DNA of 64,000 nt. Source: Polynucleobacter sp. es-EL-1 (GTDB taxonomy: Bacteria; Pseudomonadota; Gammaproteobacteria; Burkholderiales; Burkholderiaceae). The stretch is from positions 806,001 to 870,000 of the forward strand of contig NZ_CP061310.1 in assembly GCF_018687975.1 (NCBI RefSeq), written 5' to 3'. The notes under the pieces were generated by a model, which saw only the letters and a program-made list of their open reading frames with translations, did not search any database and was not told the origin of the DNA. Both the position numbers and the translations under genes were made by a program. This document shows, in pieces, positions 1 through 9,720 of the stretch. How positions within the stretch are numbered: position 1 is the stretch's first letter; each line of letters begins with the position of its first letter.

Positions 1-1
1 G

Positions 2-730
2 TTACCAAGCGCGCCAATTCCAATGGGTGATCGCCCAGAAGAGCGCGTACCAATGAGTCGTTTACGTGCTCGTATTGCAGAGCGTTTGCTTGAGTCCCAA
101 GCAAACAATGCCATTTTGACAACTTTCAATGAAGTCAATATGGCGCCAGTGATTGCAATGCGTAATAAGTACAAAGATCAGTTTGAAAAAGTACACGGCG
201 TGAAATTAGGCTTTATGTCTTTCTTTGTAAAAGCAGCTACACATGCCTTGAAGAAGTTCCCCTTACTCAATGCCTCTGTTGATGGTAATGACATCGTTTA
301 CCACGGCTACTTTGATATTGGTATTGCAGTGAGCTCACCACGTGGTTTGGTAGTTCCTATTCTGCGCGATGTTGATCAAATGAACTTGGCGGATATCGAG
401 AAGAAGATTGCTGAATTTGGTGCTAAAGCACGCGATGGTAAGTTATCTATCGAAGAGTTGACTGGCGGTACTTTCTCCATCTCGAATGGTGGTGTATTTG
501 GTTCCATGCTATCCACTCCAATCATTAACCCTCCTCAGTCTGCGATCTTGGGCATTCATGCGACCAAAGAGCGTGCTGTGGTTGAGAATGGTCAAATCGT
601 GATTCGCCCGATTAACTACTTAGCGCTTTCTTATGACCATCGCATCATTGACGGTCGTGAAGCGGTGCTTGGTTTGGTGGCCATGAAGGATGCTTTAGAA
701 GATCCTTCACGACTCCTTCTTGATTTGTAA
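2..730 (+). CDS. odhB: 2-oxoglutarate dehydrogenase E2, dihydrolipoyl succinyltransferase (C-terminal part)
   Basis: The frame is open from the left edge, so the gene begins outside the window. What remains is the catalytic domain of a 2-oxoacid dehydrogenase E2 subunit, which transfers the succinyl group from lipoamide to CoA in the TCA cycle. The active-site signature H-R-I-I-D-G follows S-Y-D near the C-terminus, and the N-terminal stretch [14 protein letters not shown] is typical of the start of this domain in SucB/OdhB. The lipoyl and E1/E3-binding domains are missing only because of the window edge. The gene ends 11 bases before lpdA (E3), the usual order, which supports 2-oxoglutarate rather than pyruvate dehydrogenase. 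Confidence 0.93.
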   Translation, partial: LPSAPIPMGDRPEERVPMSRLRARIAERLLESQANNAILTTFNEVNMAPVIAMRNKYKDQFEKVHGVKLGFMSFFVKAATHALKKFPLLNASVDGNDIVYHGYFDIGIAVSSPRGLVVPILRDVDQMNLADIEKKIAEFGAKARDGKLSIEELTGGTFSISNGGVFGSMLSTPIINPPQSAILGIHATKERAVVENGQIVIRPINYLALSYDHRIIDGREAVLGLVAMKDALEDPSRLLLDL

Positions 731-741
731 GAGGGAAGATC

Positions 742-2178
742 ATGAGTCAATCATTTGATGTATTGGTTATTGGTGGCGGGCCTGGCGGTTACATCGCCGC
801 GATTCGTGCAGCGCAATTGGGTTTCAAGGTGGCTTGTGCAGAATCAAATGCCTATGACGATCCTAAGGGCGAAGTACGCTTAGGTGGAACTTGCTTAAAC
901 GTTGGTTGTATTCCTTCAAAGGCTTTGCTAGCTTCCTCCGAAGAGTTCGAGAAAATCAGTCACCACGTTGCTGATCATGGCATCACCGTAGGTTCTGTGA
1001 AGCTTGATTCTGGCAAGATGATTGCCCGTAAAGATGCCATCGTTACCAAGATGACTGCCGGTATTCAGTTCTTATTCCGCAAAAATAAAATTACCTTGCT
1101 AAAAGGCCATGCTTCATTCGAAGGCAAAGGCGCTGATGGCTATCAAGTCAAGATTGATGGCAAGGATCAGGAAGTGGTTACGGCGAAGAACGTCATTATT
1201 GCAACGGGTTCTAAAGCGCGCCATTTGCCAAATATCCCGGTAGACAATGTTTTGATTAGTGATAACGAGGGTGGCCTCAAGTTTGATTCCATTCCAAAGA
1301 AATTGGGTGTGATTGGTGCGGGCGTGATCGGTTTAGAGTTGGGCTCTGTATGGCGTCGTGTTGGTTCTGATGTCACTATTCTTGAGGCGCTCCCATCATT
1401 CTTGGGTGCATGCGATCAAGGCATCGCTAAAGAAGCTCAAAAGATTTTCACTAAGCAAGGCCTGAAGATCAATATGGGCGTCAAGATTGGTGAAGTTAAG
1501 GCGGATAAAAAAGGGGTTGTTGTTAACTACACCGATAGCGAAGGTAAGGCTCAGAAGTTAGAGTGCGATCGCTTAATTGTTTCTGTTGGTCGCGTACCAA
1601 ATACCGAGAAGCTCGGTTTAGACAAGATTGGTTTAAAAGTGGATGAGCGTGGATTTATCCCTATCGATGACCATACTTGTGCAACAGCCGCTCCTGGTGT
1701 TTATGCGGTGGGTGACGTTGTGCGTGGTCCGATGTTGGCCCACAAAGCTGAGGATGAAGGTGTATTGGTTGCTGAGGTCATTGCTGGCCAAAAGCCACAC
1801 ATTGATTACAACTGTATTCCTTGGGTAATCTACACCGACCCAGAAATTGCTTGGGTTGGTAAAACCGAACAACAATTAAAAGAAGCTGGTATTGCTTATA
1901 AGGCCGGTCAATTCCCATTTGCTGCTAATGGCCGTGCTTTGGGTATGGATCGTTCTGATGGCTTTGTCAAAGTGTTAGCTGATGCGAAGACCGATGAAAT
2001 TCTTGGTGTTCACATCATTGGGCCAAATGCCTCCGATCTAATTGCAGAAGCGGCTGTAGCAATGGAATTTAAAGCAGCAGCTGAAGATATTGCTCGCATC
2101 TGTCATCCGCATCCAAGTTTGTCTGAGGTGATGCGTGAAGCTGCTTTAGCGACGGATTCACGTGCATTAAATATGTAA
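742..2178 (+). CDS. lpdA: Dihydrolipoamide dehydrogenase (E3)
   Basis: FAD-dependent E3 component that reoxidises dihydrolipoamide and passes electrons to NAD+. The N-terminal G-G-G-P-G-G motif binds FAD (residues 11-16). The redox-active disulfide is Cys51/Cys56 within GGTCLNVGCIPSK. A second Rossmann G-A-G-V-I-G-L-E-L-G near residue 195 binds NAD. The C-terminal H-P-H-P-S-L-S-E (about 455-462) supplies the His-Glu catalytic pair. The 478-residue length is normal. The ATG follows a GAGGGAAG ribosome site and sits 11 bases after odhB, so both are one operon. Confidence 0.97.
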   Translation: MSQSFDVLVIGGGPGGYIAAIRAAQLGFKVACAESNAYDDPKGEVRLGGTCLNVGCIPSKALLASSEEFEKISHHVADHGITVGSVKLDSGKMIARKDAIVTKMTAGIQFLFRKNKITLLKGHASFEGKGADGYQVKIDGKDQEVVTAKNVIIATGSKARHLPNIPVDNVLISDNEGGLKFDSIPKKLGVIGAGVIGLELGSVWRRVGSDVTILEALPSFLGACDQGIAKEAQKIFTKQGLKINMGVKIGEVKADKKGVVVNYTDSEGKAQKLECDRLIVSVGRVPNTEKLGLDKIGLKVDERGFIPIDDHTCATAAPGVYAVGDVVRGPMLAHKAEDEGVLVAEVIAGQKPHIDYNCIPWVIYTDPEIAWVGKTEQQLKEAGIAYKAGQFPFAANGRALGMDRSDGFVKVLADAKTDEILGVHIIGPNASDLIAEAAVAMEFKAAAEDIARICHPHPSLSEVMREAALATDSRALNM

Positions 2179-3282
2179 TTGAAAGCCTTAGAGTATTACC
2201 ATCAAGAGTTAAAGGCGCGCGGGTATCAAAGCGATCCCGCGCAGCTCAACGCTATTGAACGCTTACAGCGTTGTGAAGATGAGTGGATTGCCTATAAAGA
2301 AATTCGCAGCAGCGGATTAAAAAAGAAATTATTTAAACCGAAATTACCCCGTGGTGTTTATCTCTGGGGCGGCGTGGGTCGCGGCAAATCATTCTTGATG
2401 GATTGCTTTTATGCCGCCTCGCCATTAGAGAAAAAAATCCGCATTCATTTTCATGAATTTATGCGAGAGGTCCATCGCGAGCTTCATGAGCTTTCTGGCA
2501 TGGCCGATCCTTTGGATGAGCTCTCTAAGCGAATTGCAAATCGCTACCGTTTAATCTGCTTCGATGAGTTTCATATTAATGACATTGCAGATGCCATGAT
2601 TTTGTATCGTTTATTGAGTGCATTGTTTGAGGATCGAGTTCAGTTTGTGATGACATCGAACTATCGACCCGATCAACTGTATCCGAATGGATTGCATCGA
2701 GATCGTTTGTTGCCGGCAATTAAATTGCTAGAAGATCAATTAGATGTGTTGAATGTGGATGCCGGCAGTGATTACCGACGAGTGCAAATGGCTCAGGTAG
2801 AGGCCTATTTAACCCCATTGGGTGCTCAAACCCACGTCGTTTTGAAGCAAATGTTTCAATCTTTAATTGGTAATCAAAAAGAAACAGTCCGCCCAGTATT
2901 GCGGATTGAATCACGTGAGTTGCGCCCCCTTCATATGGCTGAAGGGGTGGTTTGGTTTGACTTTCAGACCCTGTGTTGTGGCCCTCGTTCCCAAAATGAC
3001 TATTTAGAGATCGCTAAGCAGTTTCATACGGTTATTTTGTCTGAAGTGCCTTATATGCCCCCTAGGATGACCAATGAAGCCCGTCGCTTCATCTGGCTGA
3101 TTGATGTTTTGTATGACCATAAGATCAAATTAATCATCTCTGCAGAGGTTCCGGCTATGGAGCTGTATACAGAAGGCCAGATCACCAGTGAGTTCTCCAG
3201 AACCGTGTCTCGCCTTGTTGAGATGCAATCCCGAGACTACCTTGATGCTCCGCGGCGGGTAATTGATACCAGCTTGACCTAA
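2179..3282 (+). CDS. zapE: Cell division protein ZapE / AFG1-like ATPase
   Basis: AFG1-family P-loop ATPase. Walker A is GGVGRGKS at residues 64-71 and Walker B is L-I-C-F-D-E-F-H, which with the following H-I-N-D-I-A-D-A-M-I is characteristic of the family. ZapE homologues in Proteobacteria act on the Z-ring, and AFG1 in mitochondria helps proteolysis. The start is TTG, immediately after the TAA of lpdA with no gap, implying translational coupling. The 367-residue length is normal. Co-occurrence with the OdhAB-Lpd operon is common in Burkholderiales. Confidence 0.92.
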   Translation: MKALEYYHQELKARGYQSDPAQLNAIERLQRCEDEWIAYKEIRSSGLKKKLFKPKLPRGVYLWGGVGRGKSFLMDCFYAASPLEKKIRIHFHEFMREVHRELHELSGMADPLDELSKRIANRYRLICFDEFHINDIADAMILYRLLSALFEDRVQFVMTSNYRPDQLYPNGLHRDRLLPAIKLLEDQLDVLNVDAGSDYRRVQMAQVEAYLTPLGAQTHVVLKQMFQSLIGNQKETVRPVLRIESRELRPLHMAEGVVWFDFQTLCCGPRSQNDYLEIAKQFHTVILSEVPYMPPRMTNEARRFIWLIDVLYDHKIKLIISAEVPAMELYTEGQITSEFSRTVSRLVEMQSRDYLDAPRRVIDTSLT

Positions 3283-3291
3283 AATAGGGTG

Positions 3292-4140
3292 ATGACTGGT
3301 AATTTGACCATTAATGCTGATTTGCACTGCCATTCCGTGGTTTCGGACGGAACCTTGACGCCAGAGGAGTTGGCAGAGCGCGCCCATGCAAATGGTGTCC
3401 AGATTTGGGCATTGACTGATCATGACGAACTAGGCGGTCAAGATCGGGCTCGGGCAGCGGCATCTACATTAGGCATTCAATATCTCTCTGGTGTGGAAAT
3501 TTCTGTTACCTGGATGGGTCATACGATTCACATAGTCGGATTGGGAATTGATGCAACACATATTGGGATCTTGGAGGGTTTACGACGCACGCGGGATGGT
3601 CGTGGTAATCGCGCCAAGCTCATGGCCGAACAGTTGCTAAAAGCTGGAATACCTGGGGCTTACGAGGGCGCACTGCTTTTCGCAGGCAATCCAGAATTAA
3701 TTGCTAGAACCCATTTTGCTCGCTTTCTAGTAGAGCAGGGCGTTTGCCGTGACACAGAGCAAGTCTTTAAAAATTACCTCGTTGAAAATAAGCCCGGATA
3801 TGTTCCCCATCTTTGGGCAACTCTGGATGATGCCGTAGCTTGGATCAAGGCTGCTGGTGGAGTTGCTGTTATTGCCCACCCAGGTCGATATAAACTGAGT
3901 GCCATGCAGATGGATGAGCTATATAAACACTTTAAAGATATTGGCGGCATTGGCATTGAAGTGATTACCGGTAGCCACAGCCCAAATCAGTACCAAACTT
4001 ATGGCAAGATTGCCCAGCATTATGGTTTTTTAGCCTCCCGTGGATCTGATTTTCATGATCCGCAAGAGAGTTATATAGATCTGGGTGCATTGCCACATTT
4101 GCCAGACAATTTAACTCCTGTATGGTCCCTTTTCCATTAA
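3292..4140 (+). CDS. rnm: PHP-domain phosphoesterase (RNase AM / 3',5'-nucleoside bisphosphate phosphatase type)
   Basis: PHP-superfamily metallohydrolase. Metal-binding motifs are visible in order: D-L-H-C-H-S (10-15) with S-D-G-T-L-T-P-E-E-L, A-L-T-D-H-D (about 40-45), G-V-E-I-S, a central V-I-A-H-P-G and a C-terminal G-S-D-F-H. This is the layout of YciV/RNase AM enzymes, which dephosphorylate 3',5'-bisphosphonucleosides and trim 5' ends of small and ribosomal RNAs. The ATG at 3292 is directly preceded by an in-frame GTG, and either could start the protein. It sits 9 bases after zapE and before trpS, a gene order common in this group. Confidence 0.86.
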   Translation: MTGNLTINADLHCHSVVSDGTLTPEELAERAHANGVQIWALTDHDELGGQDRARAAASTLGIQYLSGVEISVTWMGHTIHIVGLGIDATHIGILEGLRRTRDGRGNRAKLMAEQLLKAGIPGAYEGALLFAGNPELIARTHFARFLVEQGVCRDTEQVFKNYLVENKPGYVPHLWATLDDAVAWIKAAGGVAVIAHPGRYKLSAMQMDELYKHFKDIGGIGIEVITGSHSPNQYQTYGKIAQHYGFLASRGSDFHDPQESYIDLGALPHLPDNLTPVWSLFH

Positions 4141-4195
4141 GCGATTTATCGCCCACCACTCAACCAATTAATATCCCTAAAGAATAAAGATCAAG

Positions 4196-5398
4196 ATGTT
4201 TGCAGAACGCGTTCTCTCTGGCATGCGACCGACCGGTAGTTTGCACCTTGGCCATTACCATGGCGTCCTCAAGAATTGGGTGCGCTTGCAGTCAGAGTAT
4301 CCCTGTTTCTTTTTCGTAGCAGACTGGCATGCATTAACCACTCACTACGAGACTCCAGATGTTATTGAGCAGTCTGTTTGGGATATGGTCATTGACTGGC
4401 TAGCTTGTGGCGTAGACCCCAATCAAGCAACCCTGTTCATTCAGAGCAAAGTGCCTGAGCATGCCGAGCTATTTTTATTGCTGTCTATGGGTACGCCATT
4501 GGGTTGGCTTGAGCGTGTGCCAACCTATAAGGATCAAATTGAAAAGCTCAAAGAAAAAGATTTACAAACATACGGTTTCCTAGGCTATCCACTATTGCAG
4601 GCTGCTGATATTTTGATTTATAGAGCTCAGTTTGTGCCTGTGGGCGAAGATCAGGTGCCTCATGTGGAGATGACGCGTGAAGTAGCTCGCCGTTTTAATT
4701 ATCTCTATGGACGTGAGCCTGGTTTCGAAGAAAAAGCCCTTGAGGCCGTGAAGAAGTTAGGCAGTAAACGCGCCAAGATGTATGCCGAGTTGCGTGTTGC
4801 TTTTCAGGAACGCGGTGATGATGAGGCATTAGAGCAAGCCAAAGCCTTGCTACAGGAGTCCCAAAGTCTTTCTATGGCAGATCGAGAAAGACTCTTCGGT
4901 TTTCTGGAAGGGGCTCGCAAAATTATTTTGCCTGAGCCTCAAGCTTTGCTGACAACAGCATCCCGTATGCCTGGAATTGATGGGCAAAAGATGTCTAAGT
5001 CTTACGGCAATACCATTAGCATTCGCGAGAAGCCCGAAGAGGTGATTCGTTCTATCCGAACTATGCCAACGGATCCTGCGCGAGTAAGAAGAACGGATCC
5101 TGGCGATCCAGCCCGTTGTCCAGTATGGCAGCTACATACTGTGTATTCGGATGAAAATACCAAAGCCTGGGTGCAAAAAGAATGTCAATCCGCAGGCATT
5201 GGCTGTTTGGAGTGCAAGCAACCCGTGATCGATGCTATTTTGGCTGAGCAGCAGCCTATGTTTGAGCGAGCACAAAAATATTTGGACGATCCCAGTCTAT
5301 TGCGTTCCATCATTGCTGATGGTTGCGATAAAGCGCGTAAAGTGGCTCAAGAGACCATGCGTGAGGTTCGTGAATCTATGGGCTTGGATTACGATTGA
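4196..5398 (+). CDS. trpS: Tryptophanyl-tRNA synthetase
   Basis: Class I aminoacyl-tRNA synthetase charging tRNA-Trp. The HIGH-type motif is L-H-L-G-H (16-20), preceded by G-M-R-P-T-G. The KMSKS loop is exact at residues 265-269 (G-Q-K-M-S-K-S-Y-G-N). At 400 residues it is longer than the roughly 330 of many bacterial TrpRS. The extra length lies in an inserted segment between the Rossmann halves (about 190-250), as in other betaproteobacterial forms. The ATG follows AAAGATCAAG. The stop codon overlaps the start of the next gene by four bases. Confidence 0.96.
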   Translation: MFAERVLSGMRPTGSLHLGHYHGVLKNWVRLQSEYPCFFFVADWHALTTHYETPDVIEQSVWDMVIDWLACGVDPNQATLFIQSKVPEHAELFLLLSMGTPLGWLERVPTYKDQIEKLKEKDLQTYGFLGYPLLQAADILIYRAQFVPVGEDQVPHVEMTREVARRFNYLYGREPGFEEKALEAVKKLGSKRAKMYAELRVAFQERGDDEALEQAKALLQESQSLSMADRERLFGFLEGARKIILPEPQALLTTASRMPGIDGQKMSKSYGNTISIREKPEEVIRSIRTMPTDPARVRRTDPGDPARCPVWQLHTVYSDENTKAWVQKECQSAGIGCLECKQPVIDAILAEQQPMFERAQKYLDDPSLLRSIIADGCDKARKVAQETMREVRESMGLDYD

Positions 5399-5970
5399 GT
5401 AAGGTCGCTTTGCATCAGCATGATCCCATTGCTAGGCCTTCGCCATGGGTAGAGCGTTTTGCAAAAGCGATTCCCCAAGGGGGTATAGTCCTTGATTTGG
5501 CTTGTGGAGCAGGACGTCACACCAATTTCCTGGCTGCCTTGGGGCATCAGGTTCTTGGTGTTGATCAAGATATTACTGCGCTGAGCTCCCTACAAAATCC
5601 CGCTATAGAGCTGCGCCAACTCGACTTAGAAGGCTCTCAATGGCCTTTGGATGGGCTAGAGTTTGCAGGTATTGTGGTCACCAATTACTTGTACCGACCA
5701 TTTCTGGATCGCCTACCTAATCTGCTGATGGATGGTGGTGTCTTGATTTATGAAACCTTTGCCCTCGGAAATGAACGCTTTGGCAAACCTTCCAACCCCA
5801 ATTTCCTCTTAAAACCAGGAGAATTGCTCGCTTTAGCCAAAGAATTCTCCCTCAAAGTGATTGCTTATGAGGATATTTACGTGGATGAACCCAAACCAGC
5901 CGTGGTTCAGCGGATCTGCGCTGTAAAAGGGCATTTAAACGGGGACATTCCGTTACAATTTCGTAGTTAA
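5395..5970 (+). CDS. Class I SAM-dependent methyltransferase, unknown substrate
   Basis: Small single-domain methyltransferase (191 aa). Motif I V-L-D-L-A-C-G-A-G-R-H (32-42) and the acidic motif II residue in G-V-D-Q-D bind S-adenosylmethionine. A C-terminal strand region resembles TehB-like or Methyltransf_25-type proteins. Nothing in the sequence gives the substrate. The likely start is a TTG overlapping the trpS stop (TTGA), giving tight translational coupling. The conserved pairing with trpS does not by itself indicate a role in tRNA modification. Confidence 0.82.
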   Translation: MSKVALHQHDPIARPSPWVERFAKAIPQGGIVLDLACGAGRHTNFLAALGHQVLGVDQDITALSSLQNPAIELRQLDLEGSQWPLDGLEFAGIVVTNYLYRPFLDRLPNLLMDGGVLIYETFALGNERFGKPSNPNFLLKPGELLALAKEFSLKVIAYEDIYVDEPKPAVVQRICAVKGHLNGDIPLQFRS

Positions 5971-5999
5971 TATAGCCAAAAATCGGTACATATTCGGTC

Positions 6000-6920
6000 A
6001 TGAATACAGCTCAATCTGCAGGAAATAAGAAGACCATTGCTGGTAGCATGCCAGCCATCGTGACCCCGATGTTTGAAGATGGCAGTCTTGATTTCCAGGC
6101 TTTACGTTCTTTGCTAGATTGGCATGTCGCCGAAGGTTCTGATGGTATTGTGATTGTCGGTACTAGCGGTGAATCTCCAACAGTCTCCGTAGAAGAGCAT
6201 TGTGAGTTAATTAAAGTCACTGTTGAGCACATTGCTGGCCGCATTCCTGTGATTGCAGGCACTGGCGGAAATTCCACAACTGAAGCTACTGAGCTGACCC
6301 AGTTCGCAAAATCCGTTGGAGCAGATGCCAGCCTTCAAGTCGTACCGTATTACAACAAGCCAACTCAAGAGGGCATGTATGCCCACTTTAAGAAAATTGC
6401 TGAGTCAGTTGATCTGCCCGTTATTTTGTATAACGTTCCGGGTAGAACCGTTGCTGATTTAGCTGGCGAAACTGTTGTGCGTTTAGCCTCAGTACCCGGG
6501 ATTATTGGCATTAAAGATGCTACTGGCAGTATTGAGCGCGGCACTTTATTGCTTGCTGATTTAAAGCGTGCTGGCCATCAGAATTTCTCTGTATTTTCAG
6601 GAGATGATCTGAGCGCTGCACTCTTGATGCTGATGGGTGGCAAGGGCAATATTTCGGTGACGGCTAATATTGCGCCACGCTTAATGCACGATCTTTGTCA
6701 GGCCGCCATGTCTGATGATGTCGTTAAAGCCCGCGCTATTCAATATCAATTACTGGCTGTTCATAAGGCCATGTTTACCGAGGCAAATCCAATACCAGTG
6801 AAATGGGCCCTTCATGAAATGGGTAAGATCACTGCTGGTATTCGTTTGCCTTTAACCCCTTTAAGCGTTGCTTTGCGTGAACCTTTGAAGATAGCAATGA
6901 AACAGGCTGGTTTACTATGA
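6000..6920 (+). CDS. dapA: 4-hydroxy-tetrahydrodipicolinate synthase
   Basis: Condenses pyruvate with aspartate semialdehyde, the first committed step of the diaminopimelate/lysine branch. The (beta/alpha)8-barrel shows the full active site: G-T-S-G-E-S (54-59), Y-Y-N-K-P (117-121), Tyr144 in L-Y-N-V-P-G-R-T and the Schiff-base Lys172 in G-I-K-D-A-T-G. Length (306 aa) is a little above the usual 290-300 because of a short N-terminal tail. It overlaps bamC by four bases (ATGA), the classic dapA-bamC(nlpB) operon. The aspartate kinase of the same pathway (lysC) lies at 19.4 kb. Confidence 0.97.
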   Translation: MNTAQSAGNKKTIAGSMPAIVTPMFEDGSLDFQALRSLLDWHVAEGSDGIVIVGTSGESPTVSVEEHCELIKVTVEHIAGRIPVIAGTGGNSTTEATELTQFAKSVGADASLQVVPYYNKPTQEGMYAHFKKIAESVDLPVILYNVPGRTVADLAGETVVRLASVPGIIGIKDATGSIERGTLLLADLKRAGHQNFSVFSGDDLSAALLMLMGGKGNISVTANIAPRLMHDLCQAAMSDDVVKARAIQYQLLAVHKAMFTEANPIPVKWALHEMGKITAGIRLPLTPLSVALREPLKIAMKQAGLL

Positions 6921-8065
6921 TCAAATTAATGCAACTATTGCGCCATTACAGCGTAAGTCTTGCAATCATTTCTCTTCTCACTCTCGGTTTGGCAGGCTGC
7001 AAGTCTGTGACAACCAACGATACAGTCGATTACAAAAGTGCTGGCGCGGTGCGCGGGCCAAACTTATCTTATCCACCAGATCTCATTACGGCTCAAGCAG
7101 ATCGTCGCTATATTGTGCAAGATGGCACAGCAACCATGTCTGAGTACAACGCTGCAGTAAATAAGTCAGTGCAGATGCGTAAGAATGTCATGACCGGTAT
7201 ACCCGGTATGCGCATTGCGCGAGATGGTGAGCGCCGCTGGTTAGTTGTTGAAAAGCCCGCTACTGAGTTGTATCCCCAAATTAAAGATTTTTGGCAAGAG
7301 AATGGTTTCTTATTGGTGATCGATTCTCCATCAACTGGAATCATGGAAACCGATTGGGCAGAAAATCGCTCTAAGATTCCGCAGGACTTCATTCGCTCTA
7401 CCATAGGTAAAGCGATTGATTCACTTTATGACACTGGTGAGCGTGATAAATACAAGACGCGCTTAGAAGTGAGTAAGCCTGGCGAAACAGAGATTTACAT
7501 CACCCAACGCGGTGCTTTAGAGGTGTGTACTACTGACAGTACCGGTTCTTGCATCTCTACTATTTGGACAGCACGCCCTAATGATCCAGAGCTTGAGGCC
7601 GTCTTCTTGGCGCGCTTAATGGAACGCTTGGGGATGACGCAAGAACAAGCCAAAGCCCAAGTGGCTGTGCCTCTGGGTCCCAAGACACCAAAAGCGAAGT
7701 TGATTCAAGATGGCGTCAATACTGCGCATATTGAAATGGCTGCCGGCTTTGATCGTGCTTGGCGTGATACGGGTTTAGCACTTGATCGCTCCAACTTTAC
7801 TGTTGAAGACCGTAACCGTGCCAACGGAATTTACTATGTTCGCTACGTTAACCCCAAGGATCTTGGCGACACTAAAGGCTTCTTTACCAATCTCTTTAGT
7901 AGTAAAGATGATTCCAGCTTGAAGGCCAAAAAATATTTGGTTGTGGTGAAATCCACTGGAGAAAATACTGCTAGCGTCTATGTTCAAAATGCTGAGGGTC
8001 AGCCTGAGAATACCCCTGCTGGTTTGCAACTGTTAACCCTATTGACTGAACAACTGACGCGCTAA
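6917..8065 (+). CDS. bamC: Outer-membrane assembly lipoprotein BamC
   Basis: Lipoprotein of the BAM complex, which inserts beta-barrel proteins in the outer membrane. A type II signal peptide ends with lipobox L-A-G-C (Cys28). Two BamC-type domains follow, around residues 95-215 and 265-380, separated by a linker. The position after dapA, overlapping its stop codon by ATGA, matches E. coli nlpB/bamC. At 382 aa it is slightly longer than the E. coli protein (344). The gene is followed by a strong terminator. Confidence 0.9.
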   Translation: MIKLMQLLRHYSVSLAIISLLTLGLAGCKSVTTNDTVDYKSAGAVRGPNLSYPPDLITAQADRRYIVQDGTATMSEYNAAVNKSVQMRKNVMTGIPGMRIARDGERRWLVVEKPATELYPQIKDFWQENGFLLVIDSPSTGIMETDWAENRSKIPQDFIRSTIGKAIDSLYDTGERDKYKTRLEVSKPGETEIYITQRGALEVCTTDSTGSCISTIWTARPNDPELEAVFLARLMERLGMTQEQAKAQVAVPLGPKTPKAKLIQDGVNTAHIEMAAGFDRAWRDTGLALDRSNFTVEDRNRANGIYYVRYVNPKDLGDTKGFFTNLFSSKDDSSLKAKKYLVVVKSTGENTASVYVQNAEGQPENTPAGLQLLTLLTEQLTR

Positions 8066-8100
8066 GAGCCTAGGTATTACGTTTTAAAAAATGAGGTAAT

Positions 8101-8130
8101 AAAAAAGCCGCTCAAGAGCGGCTTTTTTTA
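8101..8130. terminator. Bidirectional intrinsic terminator between bamC and the small lipoprotein gene
   Basis: A perfect hairpin, GCCGCTC / GAGCGGC with an AA loop, is flanked by an A-run on the left and a T-run on the right. It can therefore end transcripts arriving from bamC (+) and from the converging lipoprotein gene (-). Confidence 0.92.
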
Positions 8131-8144
8131 CTTCAAGAAGAAGA

Positions 8145-8333
8145 TTACTTCTTAGCGTCAGCAGGAGCGGCTGGAGCAGCAGCAGGTGCAGCAGGAGCAT
8201 CAGCAGCAGGAGCGGCTGGAGCAGCAGCAGGTGCGGGAGCAGCTGGAGCTTCAACTGGCTTAGCTTCTTCTTTTTTACCGCAAGCGGCCAAAGCGATTGC
8301 CAACATGGCTAGGAGTGCGAGTGACTTCTTCAT
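8145..8333 (-). CDS. Small Ala/Pro-rich lipoprotein
   Basis: 62-residue lipoprotein. The signal peptide starts M-K-K-S and ends in lipobox L-A-A-C (Cys18), followed by a short basic/acidic stretch G-K-K-E-E. The rest is almost only Ala, Pro and a few Asp/Lys, low-complexity and probably extended or periplasm-spanning. The start was placed at 8333 because AAGAGGAAA lies seven bases upstream of it; an in-frame ATG further upstream would put extra charged residues before the signal. A 45-base tandem repeat encodes the Ala/Pro part. The function is unknown; similar short Ala/Pro-rich lipoproteins are common in Burkholderiales. Confidence 0.75.
   Translation of the reverse strand: MKKSLALLAMLAIALAACGKKEEAKPVEAPAAPAPAAAPAAPAADAPAAPAAAPAAPADAKK
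8161..8234. repeat. 45-base tandem repeat inside the Ala/Pro lipoprotein gene
   Basis: A 29-base unit is identical at 8161-8189 and 8206-8234, giving a 45-base period (15 codons). The number of units probably varies between strains by slippage. Confidence 0.8.
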
Positions 8334-8422
8334 TTGTAATTTCCTCTTAAAAAATGACATTAGTTACCGGTAATTGAACCTCGAAAAGTGCAGGGAAACC
8401 CTTAGGTACTTTCCATTAGTAA

Positions 8423-9676
8423 TTATAGCCATCTCTCGGTGCTGGGTGAAAAAATCAGCCAGCCAGCGAGATAGGCCTCAAAGAGGCTATCTTCTGGGTT
8501 GTTAGCAATAAAACCTGATCCCTTGAGTAATCTTTTGGCTGCAAGGCTCTGCCATGCCTTTTGGTTAAAAGGAGTTTGCCCTAAGGTCATATCCTCACCA
8601 TTGCAAAAAATGGTTTTACCCAGAGCGATGAGGCGGGTTTGTGGGTGAGGGACTAAAGCTTGCTTTGAAAGCAGGGACTTAAATTGCCCAATATCTAAAG
8701 CATCTTTGGGCGGGGTAAATATCGCTTGAGGCTTCGGCTCACTCAGATATTCGGCAACCCCAGGCATGAAGGTTTCCACTTGATCTAGCTTTAAATTACG
8801 TAATAAAACCGCTATTTGCTTGCTCAGCTCATTCGGCAATTGCTCTGGCGAAGTAGTAGCCCCTTGTCTAGGATCGGCAAAGCGTTTTTCCAACTCAGGA
8901 ACATTCTCCAGTGATTCGGCCAATCGCCAGAGCCCCTCTTGGATTAATTCCTTATAGCTTTGAGCGCGAAATCCAACAGACCAGGTTTGGCAGCCGGCAT
9001 CTAAAGCAATTCCGTCATGAGCAATGTGGGGAGGGAGGTAGAGCATATCGCCTGGCTCTAAATCCCATTCTTGCTCTGGTTGAAAGTTCTGCAAGATTTT
9101 TAAGGGAAGGTCTGGGCTTAGGCTCAAATCAGTTTGCTCAGAAATCTTCCAGCGACGCCGTCCAGACATCTGAATTAAGAATACATCGTAGGAGTCAAAG
9201 TGTGGCCCCACGCCACCCCCAGGCCCCGCAATGCTAATCATGAGGTCATCTAAGCGCGCATCTGGAATAAACCGAAACCATGACAGCACATTTGCAGCGG
9301 CAGGGTGCCATGCTTCCATCCCTTGAACTAGTAGAGTCCAATCTGCTGTCTCTAGCGAGGGTATCGATTTTTTGCTAAACGGACCTTCTTCAAAACTCCA
9401 AGGGTGCGCTTTAATCAGTCTAGATTCAACATCGTCTTTACTGGCGATTTTGAATAATTCTTTTGGTGAGATTGGGCTAGAAAGTGGTTCATGCACTGTT
9501 TTAGCCAACTCAAAAGCAGGGATTGCGCCACGCACTAATAAAGGCTTCTTATGCCAATATTTCTTCATAAACTTCTCTGGGCTAATCCCCCCTAAGAGGG
9601 CCCAGGGCAGGTCTAAAGGCAAGTTTTCTGGGGCTTGTGGTGGCTCGTAGGGCTTGCTCAAGTAAAATGCTGTCAT
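8423..9676 (-). CDS. roxA: Ribosomal protein arginine hydroxylase (JmjC/cupin oxygenase, RoxA/YcfD type)
   Basis: 2-Oxoglutarate/Fe(II) oxygenase of the cupin_8 (JmjC) family. The iron-binding H-x-D is visible in G-V-G-P-H-F-D-S-Y-D-V-F-L-I-Q, followed by G-R-R-R-W-K-I. The third ligand His lies in L-P-P-H-I-A-H-D-G-I-A. This pattern is characteristic of YcfD/RoxA, which hydroxylates an arginine of ribosomal protein L16. The C-terminal third corresponds to the dimerisation/winged-helix part. Length 417 aa is close to E. coli YcfD (373). It is divergent from slyD, 44 bases away. Confidence 0.87.
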   Translation of the reverse strand: MTAFYLSKPYEPPQAPENLPLDLPWALLGGISPEKFMKKYWHKKPLLVRGAIPAFELAKTVHEPLSSPISPKELFKIASKDDVESRLIKAHPWSFEEGPFSKKSIPSLETADWTLLVQGMEAWHPAAANVLSWFRFIPDARLDDLMISIAGPGGGVGPHFDSYDVFLIQMSGRRRWKISEQTDLSLSPDLPLKILQNFQPEQEWDLEPGDMLYLPPHIAHDGIALDAGCQTWSVGFRAQSYKELIQEGLWRLAESLENVPELEKRFADPRQGATTSPEQLPNELSKQIAVLLRNLKLDQVETFMPGVAEYLSEPKPQAIFTPPKDALDIGQFKSLLSKQALVPHPQTRLIALGKTIFCNGEDMTLGQTPFNQKAWQSLAAKRLLKGSGFIANNPEDSLFEAYLAGWLIFSPSTERWL

Positions 9677-9720
9677 ATAAGTAAAAAGCTGTTTATTACA
9701 CTAAGTTGAATGAATTACGC

